From positions 162,391-226,390 of the forward strand of contig BLAL01000039.1 of the NCBI GenBank assembly GCA_015698045.1: a DNA stretch of 64,000 nt. Direction: 5' to 3'. This document shows positions 45,904 through 57,308 of the stretch, one piece after another (the stretch's first letter is position 1; each line of letters begins with the position of its first letter). A model generated the notes under the pieces. It worked only from the letters and a program-made list of their open reading frames with translations, was not told the origin of the DNA and ran no database searches. A program made the position numbers and the translations under genes. The DNA comes from Rhizophagus clarus. Taxonomy: Eukaryota > Glomeromycota > Glomeromycetes > Glomerales > Glomeraceae.

Positions 45904-46270
45904 ATAATATTTCGTAAGTTTCCAGACCTGCTGCAAGTTTGCGGAAGAGTAATATTTTGTAACTTTTTAAAATATTTTGAAATATTATGATATGCAAAGT
46001 TTTATAATTTTACAGTTCATAATATTCCGTAATTTTACACATTTGCAATATTTCGTAATTTTACATAATATTTTGTAAGTTTCCAGATCTGCCGCAAGTT
46101 TGCGTAAACGTAATATTTTGTAACTTTTAAAATATTTCAAAATATTACAATATGTAAAGTTTCGTAATTTTACAGTTCGTAATATTGTGTAATTTTAATG
46201 CGTAATATTTCGCAACTTTTTAAAATATTTTGACAATTCGTAATTTTACATAAATATTTTGTAATGTTTC
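45904..46270. repeat. Diverged ~161-bp tandem repeat, about two copies
   Basis: ATAATATTTCGTAAGTTTCC followed by CAGAYCTGCYGCAAGTTTGCG occurs at 45,904 and again at about 46,065, with many shorter TAATATTTYGTAA pieces in between. Confidence 0.6.
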
Positions 46271-46429
46271 AAAATTCATTTTTGTACTATAAGTTTATAT
46301 AATGTATATTTTATTAGATATAATATGAATTAAATTATAAAAAATTACAAGTATTTATTACTATATACAGAATATATAAAAGTAAAAAAAGAAAGAGTAA
46401 TGATACAATTAGATGTAAAAAGAAGAGAA

Positions 46430-46897
46430 ACAGCTATAGTAACGTTGGTATTAGATATAAAGATAAAAGAAATATTGTTAGTATTGTTAGTATTAAGGTA
46501 AAAAGAGTTAAAGAAACAGTAAAAGGAGTAAAAGAAACATGGATATTATCGTTAGTATTAAAGTACAAATAAAAAGGAATAAAGGAAACGTAGGTAGTAT
46601 TGTTAGTATTACGACATAAAGTAACAAAGAGGTAAAAAAAACGCGTTAATATTAAAATAATTAGTATTAATAAATAAATATTTCTATACCTGCAAAGTAA
46701 TTGAACAAAAGAATAAAGAAATAAAAAGAGAGGAAAAAATAAACATGTTATTAGTATTGTTAGTATTGTTAGTATTAAAGTACAAGCAAAAAGGAATAAA
46801 GAAAACATGGATATTATTGTTAGTATTACGATACAAAGTAACAAAGAGGTAAAAAAAACAAAAATAATTAGTATTAATAAACAAATATTTCTATACC
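46430..46897. repeat. ~207-bp tandem repeat interrupted by a hAT-type MITE
   Basis: Units with GTTAGTATTR runs, AAAGTACAAR, AAAGGAATAAAG and a terminal TTTCTATACCTGCAAAG repeat at a period of about 207. The second unit is cut at TCTATACC by the 46,898-47,968 element and resumes at 47,969-48,113. Confidence 0.7.
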
Positions 46898-47968
46898 TAG
46901 GGCTCCGATCGGTTCGGTTCAGTTCGGTTTTTGCAAAAACTGATACCGAACTGAATTAATCGGTATCGGTATTAATGATTACCGAAACCGATCGGTAATT
47001 ACCGAAAACCGAACCGATTTACTGAACGAGTTTAGTAAAAAAAACGTTTCGCAACGTTTAGCAAAAAAAAAGTTGCGAAACGATTTTTTCTTATCAAATC
47101 ATCCATAAAAAAACGTTTCGCAACGTTTTTTATTAAAGTGACAAAAAAAAACGTTGCGAGACGTTTTTTTTATATTAAATCGTTTTATAAAAACATTTCG
47201 CAACGTTTTTAAATAAAAAGGAAAATAACGTTGCGAAACGTTATTTTCTATATTAAATTTCTGATGTAAAAAACATTTCGCAACATTTTTTACAAGTTTC
47301 GCAAAAATAACGTTGCGAAATGTTATTTTTTTTATATCAAACGTTTATGTAAAAAACGTTTCGCAACATTTTTTACAATGTTCGCAAAAATAACGTTGCG
47401 AATCGTTATTTTTCATAATAAATTGTTTATGTAAAAAATGTTTCGCAACGTTTTTTACAATGTTCGCAAAAATAACGTTGCGAATCGTTATTTTTCATAA
47501 TAAATTGTTTATGTAAAAACGTTTCGCAACGTTTTTTACAAGTTCTGCAAAAATAATGTTGTGAAACGTTATTTTTTTTATCAAATCGTTTATGTAAAAA
47601 ACGTTTCGCAACGTTTTTTACAAGTTTCGCAAAAATAACATTGCGAAATGTTATTTTTTATCAAATCGTTTATGTAAAAAACGTTTTGCAACATTTTTTA
47701 CAAGTTCCGCAAAAATAACGTTGCGAAACGTTATTTTTTATATCAAACGTTTATGTAAAAAACGTTTCGCAACATTTTTTTTTAACTACATTATTTACAT
47801 TTTTCTTATAAAAAAAAACGTTTTTATTATCGGTAAATCGGTTCGGTAAATCGCAAAACCGATACTGAAACCGAAAGTTTCAGTTCGATAAATCATAAAA
47901 CCAAAACCGCTCTGATACCGAAACCGGTCGGTACGGTTCGGTAATTACTGAAACTGATCGGAGCCCTA
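46898..47968. mobile_element. hAT-type non-autonomous element, 1071 bp
   Basis: The ends TAGGGCTCCGATCGGTTCGG and the complement at GATCGGAGCCCTA are inverted, flanked by an exact 8-bp duplication TCTATACC (46,890-46,897 and 47,969-47,976). Both subterminal zones are rich in CGGTTCGG/ACCGAAACC motifs. There is no transposase; the interior is an 80-bp tandem array (separate entry). Confidence 0.88.
47041..47790. repeat. ~80-bp palindromic minisatellite inside the MITE
   Basis: About nine to ten units, each with AAAACGTTTCGCAACGTTTT then ATAACGTTGCGAAACGTTAT, that is, two inverted arms. Unit starts fall near 47,045, 47,116, 47,196, 47,276, 47,358, 47,442, 47,522, 47,605, 47,685 and 47,763. Each unit can fold on itself. 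Confidence 0.88.
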
Positions 47969-48195
47969 TCTATACCTGCAAAGCAATAAATTATGAAATA
48001 TATGTAAATATATTGTATATAATTAAAGAAATAATAGAAAGAAAAGACAAAAAAATTAAAAATATTGAACAAAAGAATAAAGAAATAAGAGATAAAAATA
48101 AATAAGACAAAAAATGCGTGCATGATTAAATGATTAAATCACATGCAAGGATCAGCCTAATTTTGATTGGCCAGAAAATACGATACTGTCATGTA

Positions 48196-48402
48196 CAATT
48201 ACTAAATATCATCCCCTTGTGATAAATAAAAATTACCAGCACAACACCACAAATTTTGTGTTTAATTTGTGTTTAATTTGTGTTGATAATTCTGGTAAAA
48301 AATTATTAATTTTGGTCAAATTTCATTAAATTTGTTAAATTTGTGTTGAATTTGTGTTGCGTAATTTTTTATTTATCACAAGGGGATGATATTTAGTAAT
48401 TG
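48196..48402. mobile_element. 207-bp MITE with ~40-bp inverted ends
   Basis: CAATTACTAAATATCATCCC...AAAAATTAC and the complement ending GATGATATTTAGTAATTG match over 41 bases with one extra T. The middle has repeated TTTAATTTGTGT units. The exact target duplication is uncertain because the ends continue into CATGYA-like flanks. Confidence 0.75.
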
Positions 48403-48831
48403 CATGCATGTACGATGTACAAGATTTTTTTTATGATTTTTTTAAGAAATGTACGCAAAATATTTAATCAGAATATAATTGTTTTATTTTTAAATATGAT
48501 ATATTGATATTTATATTTAAAATAATTAAACATGTACATGATTTTCAATTATTTTTAATTGAAATGAAACTGAAATCAAACTAAGATTTTTTTTATTTTT
48601 TGATTTAATCATGATATTTATATTTAAATAATCCATATTCGCATGAGATTTAATTAATATATTTAATAATGAAAAGTGTAATAAATTAAATTTTAATTAA
48701 AACGAGAAATAAAATCAAACCAAAGAGGTATTGTTCAAATTTTTATTTAAAGTGACATTTTACGATCTTCTTTCTACTCAAATTTTTACTCATCCCAAAA
48801 TCAAATTATAAAAATCAAATCTAAACTAATA

Positions 48832-48999
48832 ATGCCTTGCCACACACGTTCACGTCGTTCCCACTATAACGTCCATTAGAACTGGGCTATGATAGATGAA
48901 CTTGTTGACATACGCCAAGACAGAAACTGCGCCTACCACAATATTAATGGTAGAAGCCGCCATGATTTTTGGGACTCTGTTGCCAATAGGTTCATATGA
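48832..48999 (+). pseudogene. SANT/MADF-like DNA-binding domain fragment
   Basis: ATG 48832 reads MPCHTRSRRSHYNVH, then TAG, then in frame NWAMIDELVDIRQDRNCAYH and GRSRHDFWDSVANRF before a stop at 48999. The W...IDELVDIR...FWDSVAN spacing resembles a Myb/SANT or MADF-type domain, as found in transposon-associated regulators. It is truncated at its C-terminus close to the 3' end of the LINE. Confidence 0.5.
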
Positions 49000-49039
49000 C
49001 TAATATCTATAATTTCTTTAAGAAAGAATTTAAATTCAA

Positions 49040-52000
49040 GGCAAACACGGCATAGTAGCCTTTATCTTTATTAATTATTATTTAATCAATACAATTTACA
49101 AAATATAAAAAGAAACAAAATAAAATAAAACTAACTAAAAACAAAGCTATATAGTCTCCCAAGTAAAAATAAAGTAATAAAATTAATCTAAAAAGAAAAA
49201 TCGCATTACATTAAATTTCCTTAGATCTTCCCCCTTGATATATTCCAACCAAAGTAGAAGCAACTATGCTAACATAATAACGGACAACACGCCCACTATA
49301 AAAATTGATATTCCATTCTGCAAAAGCTGTTATTAAGTAGCACCATTAGACGACCCATTAAACCCAACAAAATGATTATACCATGGTAATCCTTGAATCA
49401 TCAAGTTCTTAATCCAATCAGTTCCAGAGTCACATGAAGTCACGAGATGGATCAGAGGAGGCAGTGAAGAGAAAGGCACATACGAAGATGTAGGCAAATT
49501 AGAAGGCCGAGGTGAAGTTTTCAATTTGTAAGTAATGTTCATCGCGTCTTCCCATTTACTTTTATCATAAGTACGCAGATTCTAAATGCGTGATCGAAGT
49601 TTCTGGATAAAGTTGTTGTGAATTGCAGCTACGACCTTCATAGCTGACTGCCTGGGAATAGCTAAATCAACAAATAAATCAATAAACATTTTGGGTAAAC
49701 AGCCCTGGATGAGCGCATAAGAGGACCAATTAGCAGAAGAAATAGTCCAACAAGAAAGAGAAGAAAGCATCCTAAGCATAGGTGTGGGGTCCATATTAGC
49801 CAAATCACCAGCTTCGCAGAGCTTGGAAAACAAATGATTTTGGTAGTTTTGTAGGATTTGATGCATAACGGCATGGCGTTTAGAACAAAAAATGAAATGC
49901 ATCAAATCCTTTTTGCGATCACAGCATGAACAGCACGTCAAAAGATTGATGTAAAGATCAGAACGGGTAATCTTCAATTTTTCCAGGAGAGGTAACTCAT
50001 CGAGGAAAAGTTTAAATTTGAAAGTATAATGTCTTAAAGCATGGTGAGCGCAGAAGGAGGCATTATGGACTGGAGAAAAATTAAGAGTAAACCAAGTAAG
50101 TTCCCAGTCAATCATGTAGTCATTCCTATTACATAAACAAAATGTAAACTGAAAGCGTTTGAGGGATAGGAGGTCATCCATGAGATAGTATAGCTTGTAA
50201 AGACGCCTGAGATTAGATTCACAAATAACATCATCATAAACCAGGTAGTTGTTGTGCGAAGAAGTATAATTAGCCGCAGATAAAAGAGCGGCAGAATCAG
50301 AATGATGTGCAGAATTTGCGAGAGAATCAGCAAATTCATTCCAATAATTTCCATCATGGCCTTTGACCTTAATGGGAAAAACTGTCAGTCTTTTCTCCTG
50401 AATGGAACGCTCAATAGAGGCTCACAGTTCGAAATTGGTAGTCTTATAAAACAGATGACTGTTAGTATAGGTAGAGGAGACACATAAACGCAAACCATCA
50501 ATGGCAGCTTGGGAATCTGTGTAAATAGAGATGGTAGAATCATCTGGAGAGACGCGTAAAGCAGCATAAATCGCAGCAGCTTCTGCTCGAGAGGAGAAAG
50601 GCCAGTTTCGTATAGTGCTATATGCATATGTAGCAACAGAATTTAGGTACCCAGCATCATGAACAATCTGGACATAAGACCAACCCATTGAGACTTCAGG
50701 TAAACTTAGGTTGATAAGGGAACCATCAGTATAATAGCGGTAATGAGAATCTGGGGGGAGTATAACAGGAGAGGGGAGACAGGACGAGTCACAAAAAGGA
50801 GAAGTTCCAAACGAATCGCCATCAACTATAGGAGAAAGGGAAGAAAAATCTGGAGAGATATTAAGACGCCTATAGTAAGAGACCACTGTGTCACAAAGGT
50901 CAGTCCATGAGTAGAAGGAGATGACTTCCGTGGTTGATTGTCGAATGCACTCACAATTGGTAGGAAAAATGAGAGATTTTAATAAAGAAATCTTGAAAGT
51001 ACAGCTAGGCGTAACAGCGGTATACTTGTTAGCTGAAGGGAAGGGAACATGAGCATCACAGCCTGGATATGGGTGAAAGCGGATAACATCACCAGGAGAG
51101 GAGAGACAATCAGAGATCCAATGAACAATAACACAGGTATCTTTCTTAGGCTGGATGTTAAGCTGTTTGCCAAAAAGAGGAGCATCATTTCCATCAAGTG
51201 TAATGAGCCAGTGGCAGTTCTTCTGCGTGGTAGTAGCACTGGAAACTAAATCGATAGCAGAAGTAGTAGAAGGGAAACACCTATAGCGATCATGTAAATG
51301 ATCGTAAGAATCAGGAAAAGTAGTGTTGGCCTTGATGTCCAGGTACCACTTGTAAGGAAGAGAGCGACCACATTTATCAGCTAATTGTGCAATATAGGTG
51401 GTTCGATAAGCAGTCCAAGAAATTAGATGCGAGCCAGAAGGCGTAATTAACTGTGATAGGTAGTAAAGTTGGCAGTTTCGCAGGACCTTGAGACAGGCCT
51501 TGAAAACTTTTGGGCTCATACACGAATACAAAGGAGTATGGCCAGGCAAAGTAAAATCCGGAAAGATTGAAGTAAAGTTAGCATGTTGCATACGGAAGGG
51601 GATAGAAACCATGGAAGCAATAGTGTATGCGATATAATCACACTTGAATGTATTCATATTGGACCATAAGGACCAATCATCCACCATCAAAGGAGAAACA
51701 GGAATTAAAAACCTAAATTGAATTAACTTTAACCTATAAACAAATAAAAGTTGAATAAGGGGAGTAGAAGAATTAGCCATCAAAAATAAATTATTGACAT
51801 GACATTGAATCATATGAGAAAATAGATTAATCAATCCTAAAGCCTGAAAGAGATATAAAAGGGGGTTAAGTAGAGAACGAGAAAAATTAGCTTTTTGTTT
51901 TACTAGCGAACATATAGTTCTTGTAGCAGTGTAACAATCTTTTTCGGAGAGGTGAGTAACTTGCATCTGATATTCAAGTTTAGGAACGAGCACGGTGTTA

Positions 52001-53335
52001 TAAAGGTAAACCACTTGTTTGGCAGATAATATAGCCAGACAAAGAGTAGCGGCGAAAAAATTACATTCGCCAGCAATTTGCTTCTTAGCAAAATCGCGAG
52101 AACCTTTGATATTAAACCATACCCCCTAAAAACTGAAAAGAAAAAGTAATAGAAATAGGAATAACAGATAAAAAGGAAAAATGATTTAAAGTAGATAGTT
52201 TCAAATTAAAATCCACAGGGAAAATCGTAGATGTAGTGGTCAAGGGTAAAGAATTGGAAATCAGAACATATTTCTGATAATTAGCAGAAGTATTATTCAA
52301 TGCGTAGAATTCTTCTGTAATTGAGAACATGTGTTCCAATCTGGCCTTTGATGAAGAAATAAGAGTAGAATCATCCATAAAGACAAGATTGTTGATAGCA
52401 ATATTTGAGGTGTCCATTGTCACAGTCAATAGTAGTGTTGGAGATCGCAAAATGTAAGGATCCATCATCTCTTTTTTTAACACAGTTAAAAGAGGATCTA
52501 TGTAAATAACCCAGAGAAGTGGAGAAATCACCTCGCCTTGGTCTATACTAATGCGAACCCAATAGGAAGAAGTATCACCATGTGCAGTAAAGACCTGATT
52601 TAAACGATTCATAAAAAGTGATAAAATGAGCATGATAGCTGAAGCAGGTAAACGTATATGTTCCAGAGCGAATTTCAACATAATAAGGTTGACAGAGTCA
52701 AACGCTTTGGAGATATCTTGGGAGAGGATCCAAAGAGGAGAATTGTTGTAGTTTGCGTCATGGATGATTGATTCAAGAGTAATAATAGGATCACGATAAG
52801 TTCCATCTGGCAGCCTAGCAAAGTTGCCACCAGAAAGGACATTATGAGTAGCAACGCCAATCATGCGGCTTGGGGATAGGAAAAACCATAGCCTGGCGCC
52901 AAAGATCTGGGATATCAGCAGAGGCAAAACATATACGGATCAGGATTAAAAGTAAAGAGTTGGTGGTAGGTCCTAAGTGTTTAAGCATTTCATATGTGAT
53001 CATGGAAGGACCAGGGGCTTTGCCATTGAGCATAGAAGAAACCGTAGAGAGCCATTCCTCTAAGATAGGAGGAGACAAGAGAGAGCTATAAATATCAGGA
53101 GAAACGGTAGCCATGGGTGAGTACTCAGAACGCCACCTATTAGGTAACGCTGATATGTGCGAAGGTAGGGTAGATTTGATGGGAACAGCGTTTTAAAAGT
53201 AGTCAACTACAGCGTCAGAGATATCCTTTGGGTTCGTTAACAAATGAGGAGCAGTAGGATGGTTGATAAAAATACGATCCAACATGATTCTGCGATGGAA
53301 ACGGGAAAGCGCCAAATTGATAAAGGAAGAACTTT
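49040..53335 (-). mobile_element. LINE (non-LTR retrotransposon), 5'-truncated
   Basis: It carries only the reverse transcriptase and downstream half of ORF2, with a 3' untranslated part on the left side. No endonuclease domain is seen upstream of the reverse transcriptase, and the sequence stops resembling coding DNA at about 53,335. Boundaries are approximate; no target duplication could be found. Confidence 0.75.
49333..53335 (-). pseudogene. LINE ORF2: reverse transcriptase, RNase H, zinc knuckle
   Basis: Read from right to left: a pre-finger NGKAPGPSMITYEML and IPDLWRQAMVFPIPKPHDW; a gap/frameshift near 52,860; motif A LSQDISKAFDS; motif B QGEVISPLLW; motif C LVFMDDS (catalytic DD of the FxDD kind). 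After another frameshift (about 52,010) come a long connection, RNase H with YYTDGSLIN, SSRAEAAAIYAAL and YTDSQAAIDG (Asp-Glu-Asp), a stop at 50,422 after KTTNFEL, then KVKGHDGNYW and a CCSCCDRKKDLMHFIFC zinc-knuckle-like site. The C-terminus ends near 49,333. Stops and shifts make it inactive. RNase H in ORF2 suits I/CR1-type clades. ORF1 is absent. Confidence 0.85.
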
Positions 53336-53389
53336 ACAGAAACCTTGAAAATATGAGCGATGTTGAATTGATACGGGTACGATATAAAT

Positions 53390-53770
53390 TTCATGTCATA
53401 ATGGTATCAATTTCTGTGATGATATTGTTATAATGTTGATTTGATATCGTTACTTCATCACCATAATTTATCGTGAAAATATCGTGACGATATCTATTCA
53501 AAAGAATATCAAATCGGCACAGCCTTGATATCATTACGATGTTGGTAATTTCAAAAAAAAAGGATGATATATTTGCGATATTGATTTGATATCGTCACTT
53601 CATCCCACAATTTATTGCCGAGATATCGTGACAACATTTATTTAAAAAAATATCTGATCGGTATAGTCTTGATATCGTTACGATATTAGTAATTTCAGGG
53701 ATAAAAAAAGATGTATTTACGATATTGATTTGATATCGTCACTTCATTGCCGCAACTCATTTGTGGTATC
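53390..53770. repeat. ~145-bp tandem repeat rich in GATATC
   Basis: TTGATTTGATATCGTYACTT starts at 53,436, 53,581 and 53,725 (spacing 145 and 144). Each unit contains several GATATCGTNACGATAT-like short palindromes. Confidence 0.85.
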
Positions 53771-53880
53771 GCAACTCATCTGCAATACCGCAAATATTAA
53801 ACTTTTTTTTTTTTTTACAACTTTTATATGTATAACGTGCTGCCATATTATTAAAATAAAATTCTGATATTTTTATACGA

Positions 53881-54048
53881 TTAAGCAAGATTACATAAAA
53901 ATATACTATGGACTTTGACTACTTCCGTATGTCGCCGCCACAGAGGTTGTTGAGATTGCGGTTGCAAAGGCTTCCAAATTTTAATAAGAGAATTCTTTTT
54001 ACGAATTTCTTGTTCTTGTATAGGTTTATTACGATATTGAGAAGACAT
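53881..54048 (-). CDS. Short paralogue of the Gln/Pro-rich protein
   Basis: ATG 54048 reads MSSQYRNKPIQEQEIRKKNS, then LIKIWKPLQPQSQQPLWRRH and the stop at 53881, 55 residues. The first 35 residues match the start of the 211-residue protein at 56,673-57,308 (MSSQ...IRKKGSLIKHWQPSQPQ). The upstream DNA is related too (GATCTTACCACATCATGATC at about 54,167 and 57,393). It lacks the long Gln repeat, so it is either truncated or a short family member. Confidence 0.5.
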   Translation of the reverse strand: MSSQYRNKPIQEQEIRKKNSLIKIWKPLQPQSQQPLWRRHTEVVKVHSIFLCNLA

Positions 54049-54096
54049 TTTTAAAACTTGTTTGATGATGATTCTACAGGTTAAAATGTAAGTCAA

Positions 54097-55220
54097 AAAT
54101 TTTTTTTTCTTCTCATTTTTTTTTATTATTATAAATCAATTCTTTCATTCCTTATTTTTGCATTGATCTTACCACATCATGATCGAGTATGATTAATATG
54201 GTGGTCAATTTCGAAAGAAAAAATATATTTTTTTTGATATACTTTGATGTATTTTCCATATGATTTTAGATATTGAGAATTTGATAAGAGAAGAGTTTTT
54301 TTAATTACTACTTTAACGAAATGTACTAACACTTGTTCTTTTTTTTAGACAGGTTCAAAGCATGGGATTTCAACTGGAGCTCAGGGGTGTAGATTTCGGT
54401 GGGTATTTTATAACATTTTTTTTTTTAAATCTTTTTTTTTTAATGTACTATTACTAACAGTTCGTTTCTTTGGAATTTTTCTATTTTGTAAATTATACTA
54501 GTAGTTTATGTATTATTATTTAGCCGTATAATAAAATAATTTATTGGCATTTTAAAATATATTAATCATATTCTGTCAATCTTTACAAAATTGTGAAAAT
54601 TATCATAAAATGGTTTTAAATACATTGTCAGGATGACATATTTTATGATGTTCTGGTAAGCATCGGAAATGGGTTCTAATGTGGTTTTCAAAATGATTTT
54701 TTATTATGTAAAATGTCTTTACAACCATATTAAAATTCGAATTTTAAGTACATTTATGATATCATAAAAGTATCATACGATATCTTGAAAAAATTGCCTT
54801 GTTCAGTAAAAGTAGTCTCATTTTATTTACGAATGTATATTTTAATATACAGTATTTGAAATGTATTAAAGACATTATTCTATTCAATACATTTACTAAA
54901 TTTTATCGACATGGTTAATAAATTTTTAAAATCAGAACGACTTTAATAATAATTCATGACGATTTATCGGTAAATTGATCCACGATTGGTAGACGATTAT
55001 TTGCATGATATGTTTACTATTCGGACACAATTCAATACATTTCAGCAAAGAATAAATTATATATATATTAAGCAAAATTATTGATATGAACTTTATTTAT
55101 GATTAAAAGTGTTAATAATAAAAGTATTAATAATGTAAATGTTAAGTATAATTACTAAATTATAGCTCTTCTATGCTAAATATTTACTATAAACTATTGA
55201 TCGAATAAAAAATCAAAGCG
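54097..55220. other. AT-rich gap with a possible single exon
   Basis: No gene is established. At 54,349-54,400 a pyrimidine tract and AG precede a short open piece, TGSKHGISTGAQG, that could be an isolated exon, but no partner exons were found. Confidence 0.3.
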
Positions 55221-55385
55221 CTATAACATTATAAGACCATCAAGTTTCCACGAATATTTATTTTCTATCCCTTTTGTTCTTAGAGTATTAAAAATCTTCC
55301 AGAACCTTAAAGTATTATCATCACCACCAGCTCCAGCTACAATGTCCTCTCCATTTGGAGAAATATAAAAATAAAGGACGTGATA
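55221..55385 (-). pseudogene. Cdc20/Cdh1-type WD40 last-exon fragment
   Basis: The frame reads VLYFYISPNGEDIVAGAGGDDNTLRFWKIF then a basic tail to the stop at 55221. The pattern SP-G--IV-GAG-D-TLRFW--F is that of the last WD40 blade of Cdc20/Cdh1 activators of the anaphase-promoting complex. Only about 55 codons exist and nothing upstream continues it, so it is a gene fragment. Confidence 0.65.
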
Positions 55386-55474
55386 AAAATGTAAAATGAT
55401 ACATAATAAAAATATATTATATAAAATTTATAATAACGCTTCTCACTAGCCTCCTTAATTTTCAATCTTCTTAG

Positions 55475-56599
55475 TTACTTTTTTTTATGCTTTCTTTGCT
55501 CTCTTTCATCATTATCATTCTTTTCGTCATCATCTTCGGGAAATGACCTTGCAGCACTTATGTAATAATGAGACAGCTCCATTGATCTTGTAACATCTAT
55601 TTTATCAGTACAAGCAAAGTTCAAATTTATTGTGTATAAATCTGTATTTGCCATAAAAAAGTTGCGACGAGCTGTCTTGTCATCATCCACCTCCTCACTT
55701 AAACATCTAATCCCGTAAATAATAACATTTTGGAGCGCTCTTTCCATTTCTTCTGATAGTTCATTTGAAACACATGTCAACCACTGACGAAATATAGTTG
55801 AAACTGAAACTTTAGATTTTAACTGGGAAATATTATCGTTAGTGCAACTATTCTGATATGCGAAACCTATATTCGACCATAATTCGCTCCTCCATCCATC
55901 AAAAACTTTTCGAAAACGTTTGCCCATAAAACTAATTTTTTGTTTGTTTTCTTTCTTCTTAGAAAAATGCGGAAATAATTTACTAATTATATCTTCTATC
56001 ATTGAATTTCTAGAAGAATGATCAAGGTGTCGAGTACGAAGGAATAGTGCTCTTAATTCAACGTAAATGATATCTAAGATCCATTTTGGGAGAGAACTAT
56101 AATTATTTTCTAATATTTCATTCATCTGTTTTTGACTATATTCGCGACTGGTTTTAGGTTCCGTATATTTATCTGGAACATTCGCGTTGGGTCTTGGGGA
56201 AGGACTTCTGGGGTAGTGACGTTCTCTAGTAAAATATTGAGACGGCAACTCCAAATTGTTATTTATGAGTTGTCGTTCAAAATTATCCCTATAATAAAAA
56301 TAAATGGGCTCAGAACATATGAATTATAAATATTACAGATTTACTATATATATTTACATTGGAGTGCGGCTCTTCAAAGGCGGAGAACGCAGCGGGGAAT
56401 GTGGTGACGTCGCCGGAGAGGATTCCAGTGATGTTATTGTTGATATGGGACTTTGACTTTTCCTGTATTTCTCGGTCATAAAATTGATATAATCGGGTAA
56501 AATTAGGCCGAATTCATCCGCTATTTTCTTCTTAGTTTTATAGGGATCTGGAGATATATTTATTATTTCCTCAATTCTCAAGAACTCCTCTTTTAGCAT
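55475..56599 (-). CDS. Unrecognised 351-residue protein, two exons
   Basis: The model joins 56599-56358 and 56288-55475, with donor GTAAAT and acceptor TATAG in phase 2, which restores ATG-Asp in the middle. The N-terminus MLKEEFLRIEEIINISPDPY is helical, followed by KKKIADEFGLILPDYINFM, Ser/Pro-rich linkers (SPATSPHSPLRSPPLKSRTP, possible phosphosites), then a helical C-terminal half (ILDIIYVELRALFLRTRHLD, GWRSELWSNIGFAYQNS, SVSTIFRQWLTCVSNELSEE) and an acidic/basic tail DDDEKNDNDEREQRKHKKK. No stops. It is transcribed in the same direction as, and just downstream of, the Gln-rich gene. I do not recognise the family. Confidence 0.75.
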
Positions 56600-56672
56600 T
56601 TTGACTACAATTATTAAATATCAAGGTAAGTGAACTATTCATATCACAAAAAGAAAGAATAATGAATTTCAA

Positions 56673-57308
56673 TTATAGGTCACCTATTTTTTCTTCATCA
56701 TCAATTTGTTGAGGAGGTTGAGGTGGTAATTGAGGTAAGTATTGTTGAGGTTGTTGAGAAGGTGATTGCGACCATTGGTATTCATGATGTGGCCATTGAC
56801 GTTGCTGATTTTGTTGAGGTTGTTGAGGTTGTTGAGGCCATTGAGGTAGAGGTGGTTGCGGCCATTGAGGTTGAGATTGTTGAGGTTGTTGAGGCCATTG
56901 AGATTGAGGTGGTTGCGGCCATTGAAATTGAGATTGTTGAGGTTGTTGAGGCCATTGAGATTGAGGTGGTTGCGACCATTGAAATTGATGAGGTTGAGAT
57001 TGTTGAGGTTGTTGAGGCCATTGAGATTGAGGTGGTTGCGGCCATTGAAATTGAAATTGTTGAGGTTGTCGCGGCCACTGAAGTAGAGTTTGGGGTTGAG
57101 ATTGTTGCGGTTGTTGAGATTGAGGTTGTTGCGGTTGATGAGATTGAGGTTGTTGCGGTTGTTGAGATTGGGGTTGTTGCAGCTGTTGAGGTTGTTGCGG
57201 CCATTGAGACTGAGGTTGTTGATATTGCGGTTGCGATGGCTGCCAATGTTTAATAAGAGAACCTTTTTTACGAATTCCTTGTTCTTTATCAAGATCTTGA
57301 GAAGACAT
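56673..57308 (-). CDS. Gln/Pro-rich repeat protein
   Basis: ATG 57308 reads MSSQDLDKEQGIRKKGSLIK, then about 160 residues of QPQQPQSQWPQ-type repeats and a short acidic end QIDDEEKIGDL. 211 residues, intronless, no stops. The DNA repeat GGTTGTTGAGG explains long open frames on both strands; the start sharing with the paralogue at 54,048 and the polyQ bias of this strand favour this reading. Such sequences are usually disordered and can drive condensates or transcriptional assemblies; the function is unknown. Confidence 0.7.
   Translation of the reverse strand: MSSQDLDKEQGIRKKGSLIKHWQPSQPQYQQPQSQWPQQPQQLQQPQSQQPQQPQSHQPQQPQSQQPQQSQPQTLLQWPRQPQQFQFQWPQPPQSQWPQQPQQSQPHQFQWSQPPQSQWPQQPQQSQFQWPQPPQSQWPQQPQQSQPQWPQPPLPQWPQQPQQPQQNQQRQWPHHEYQWSQSPSQQPQQYLPQLPPQPPQQIDDEEKIGDL

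Noticed and set aside
46434..46884. Minus-strand hydrophobic frames
   Set aside because: They come from the GTTAGTATT minisatellite and repeat with it.
56723..57253. Long open frames on the plus strand and other minus frames over the Gln-rich gene
   Set aside because: They are by-products of the GGTTGTTGAGG DNA repeat; the frame with a shared paralogous start is the credible one.
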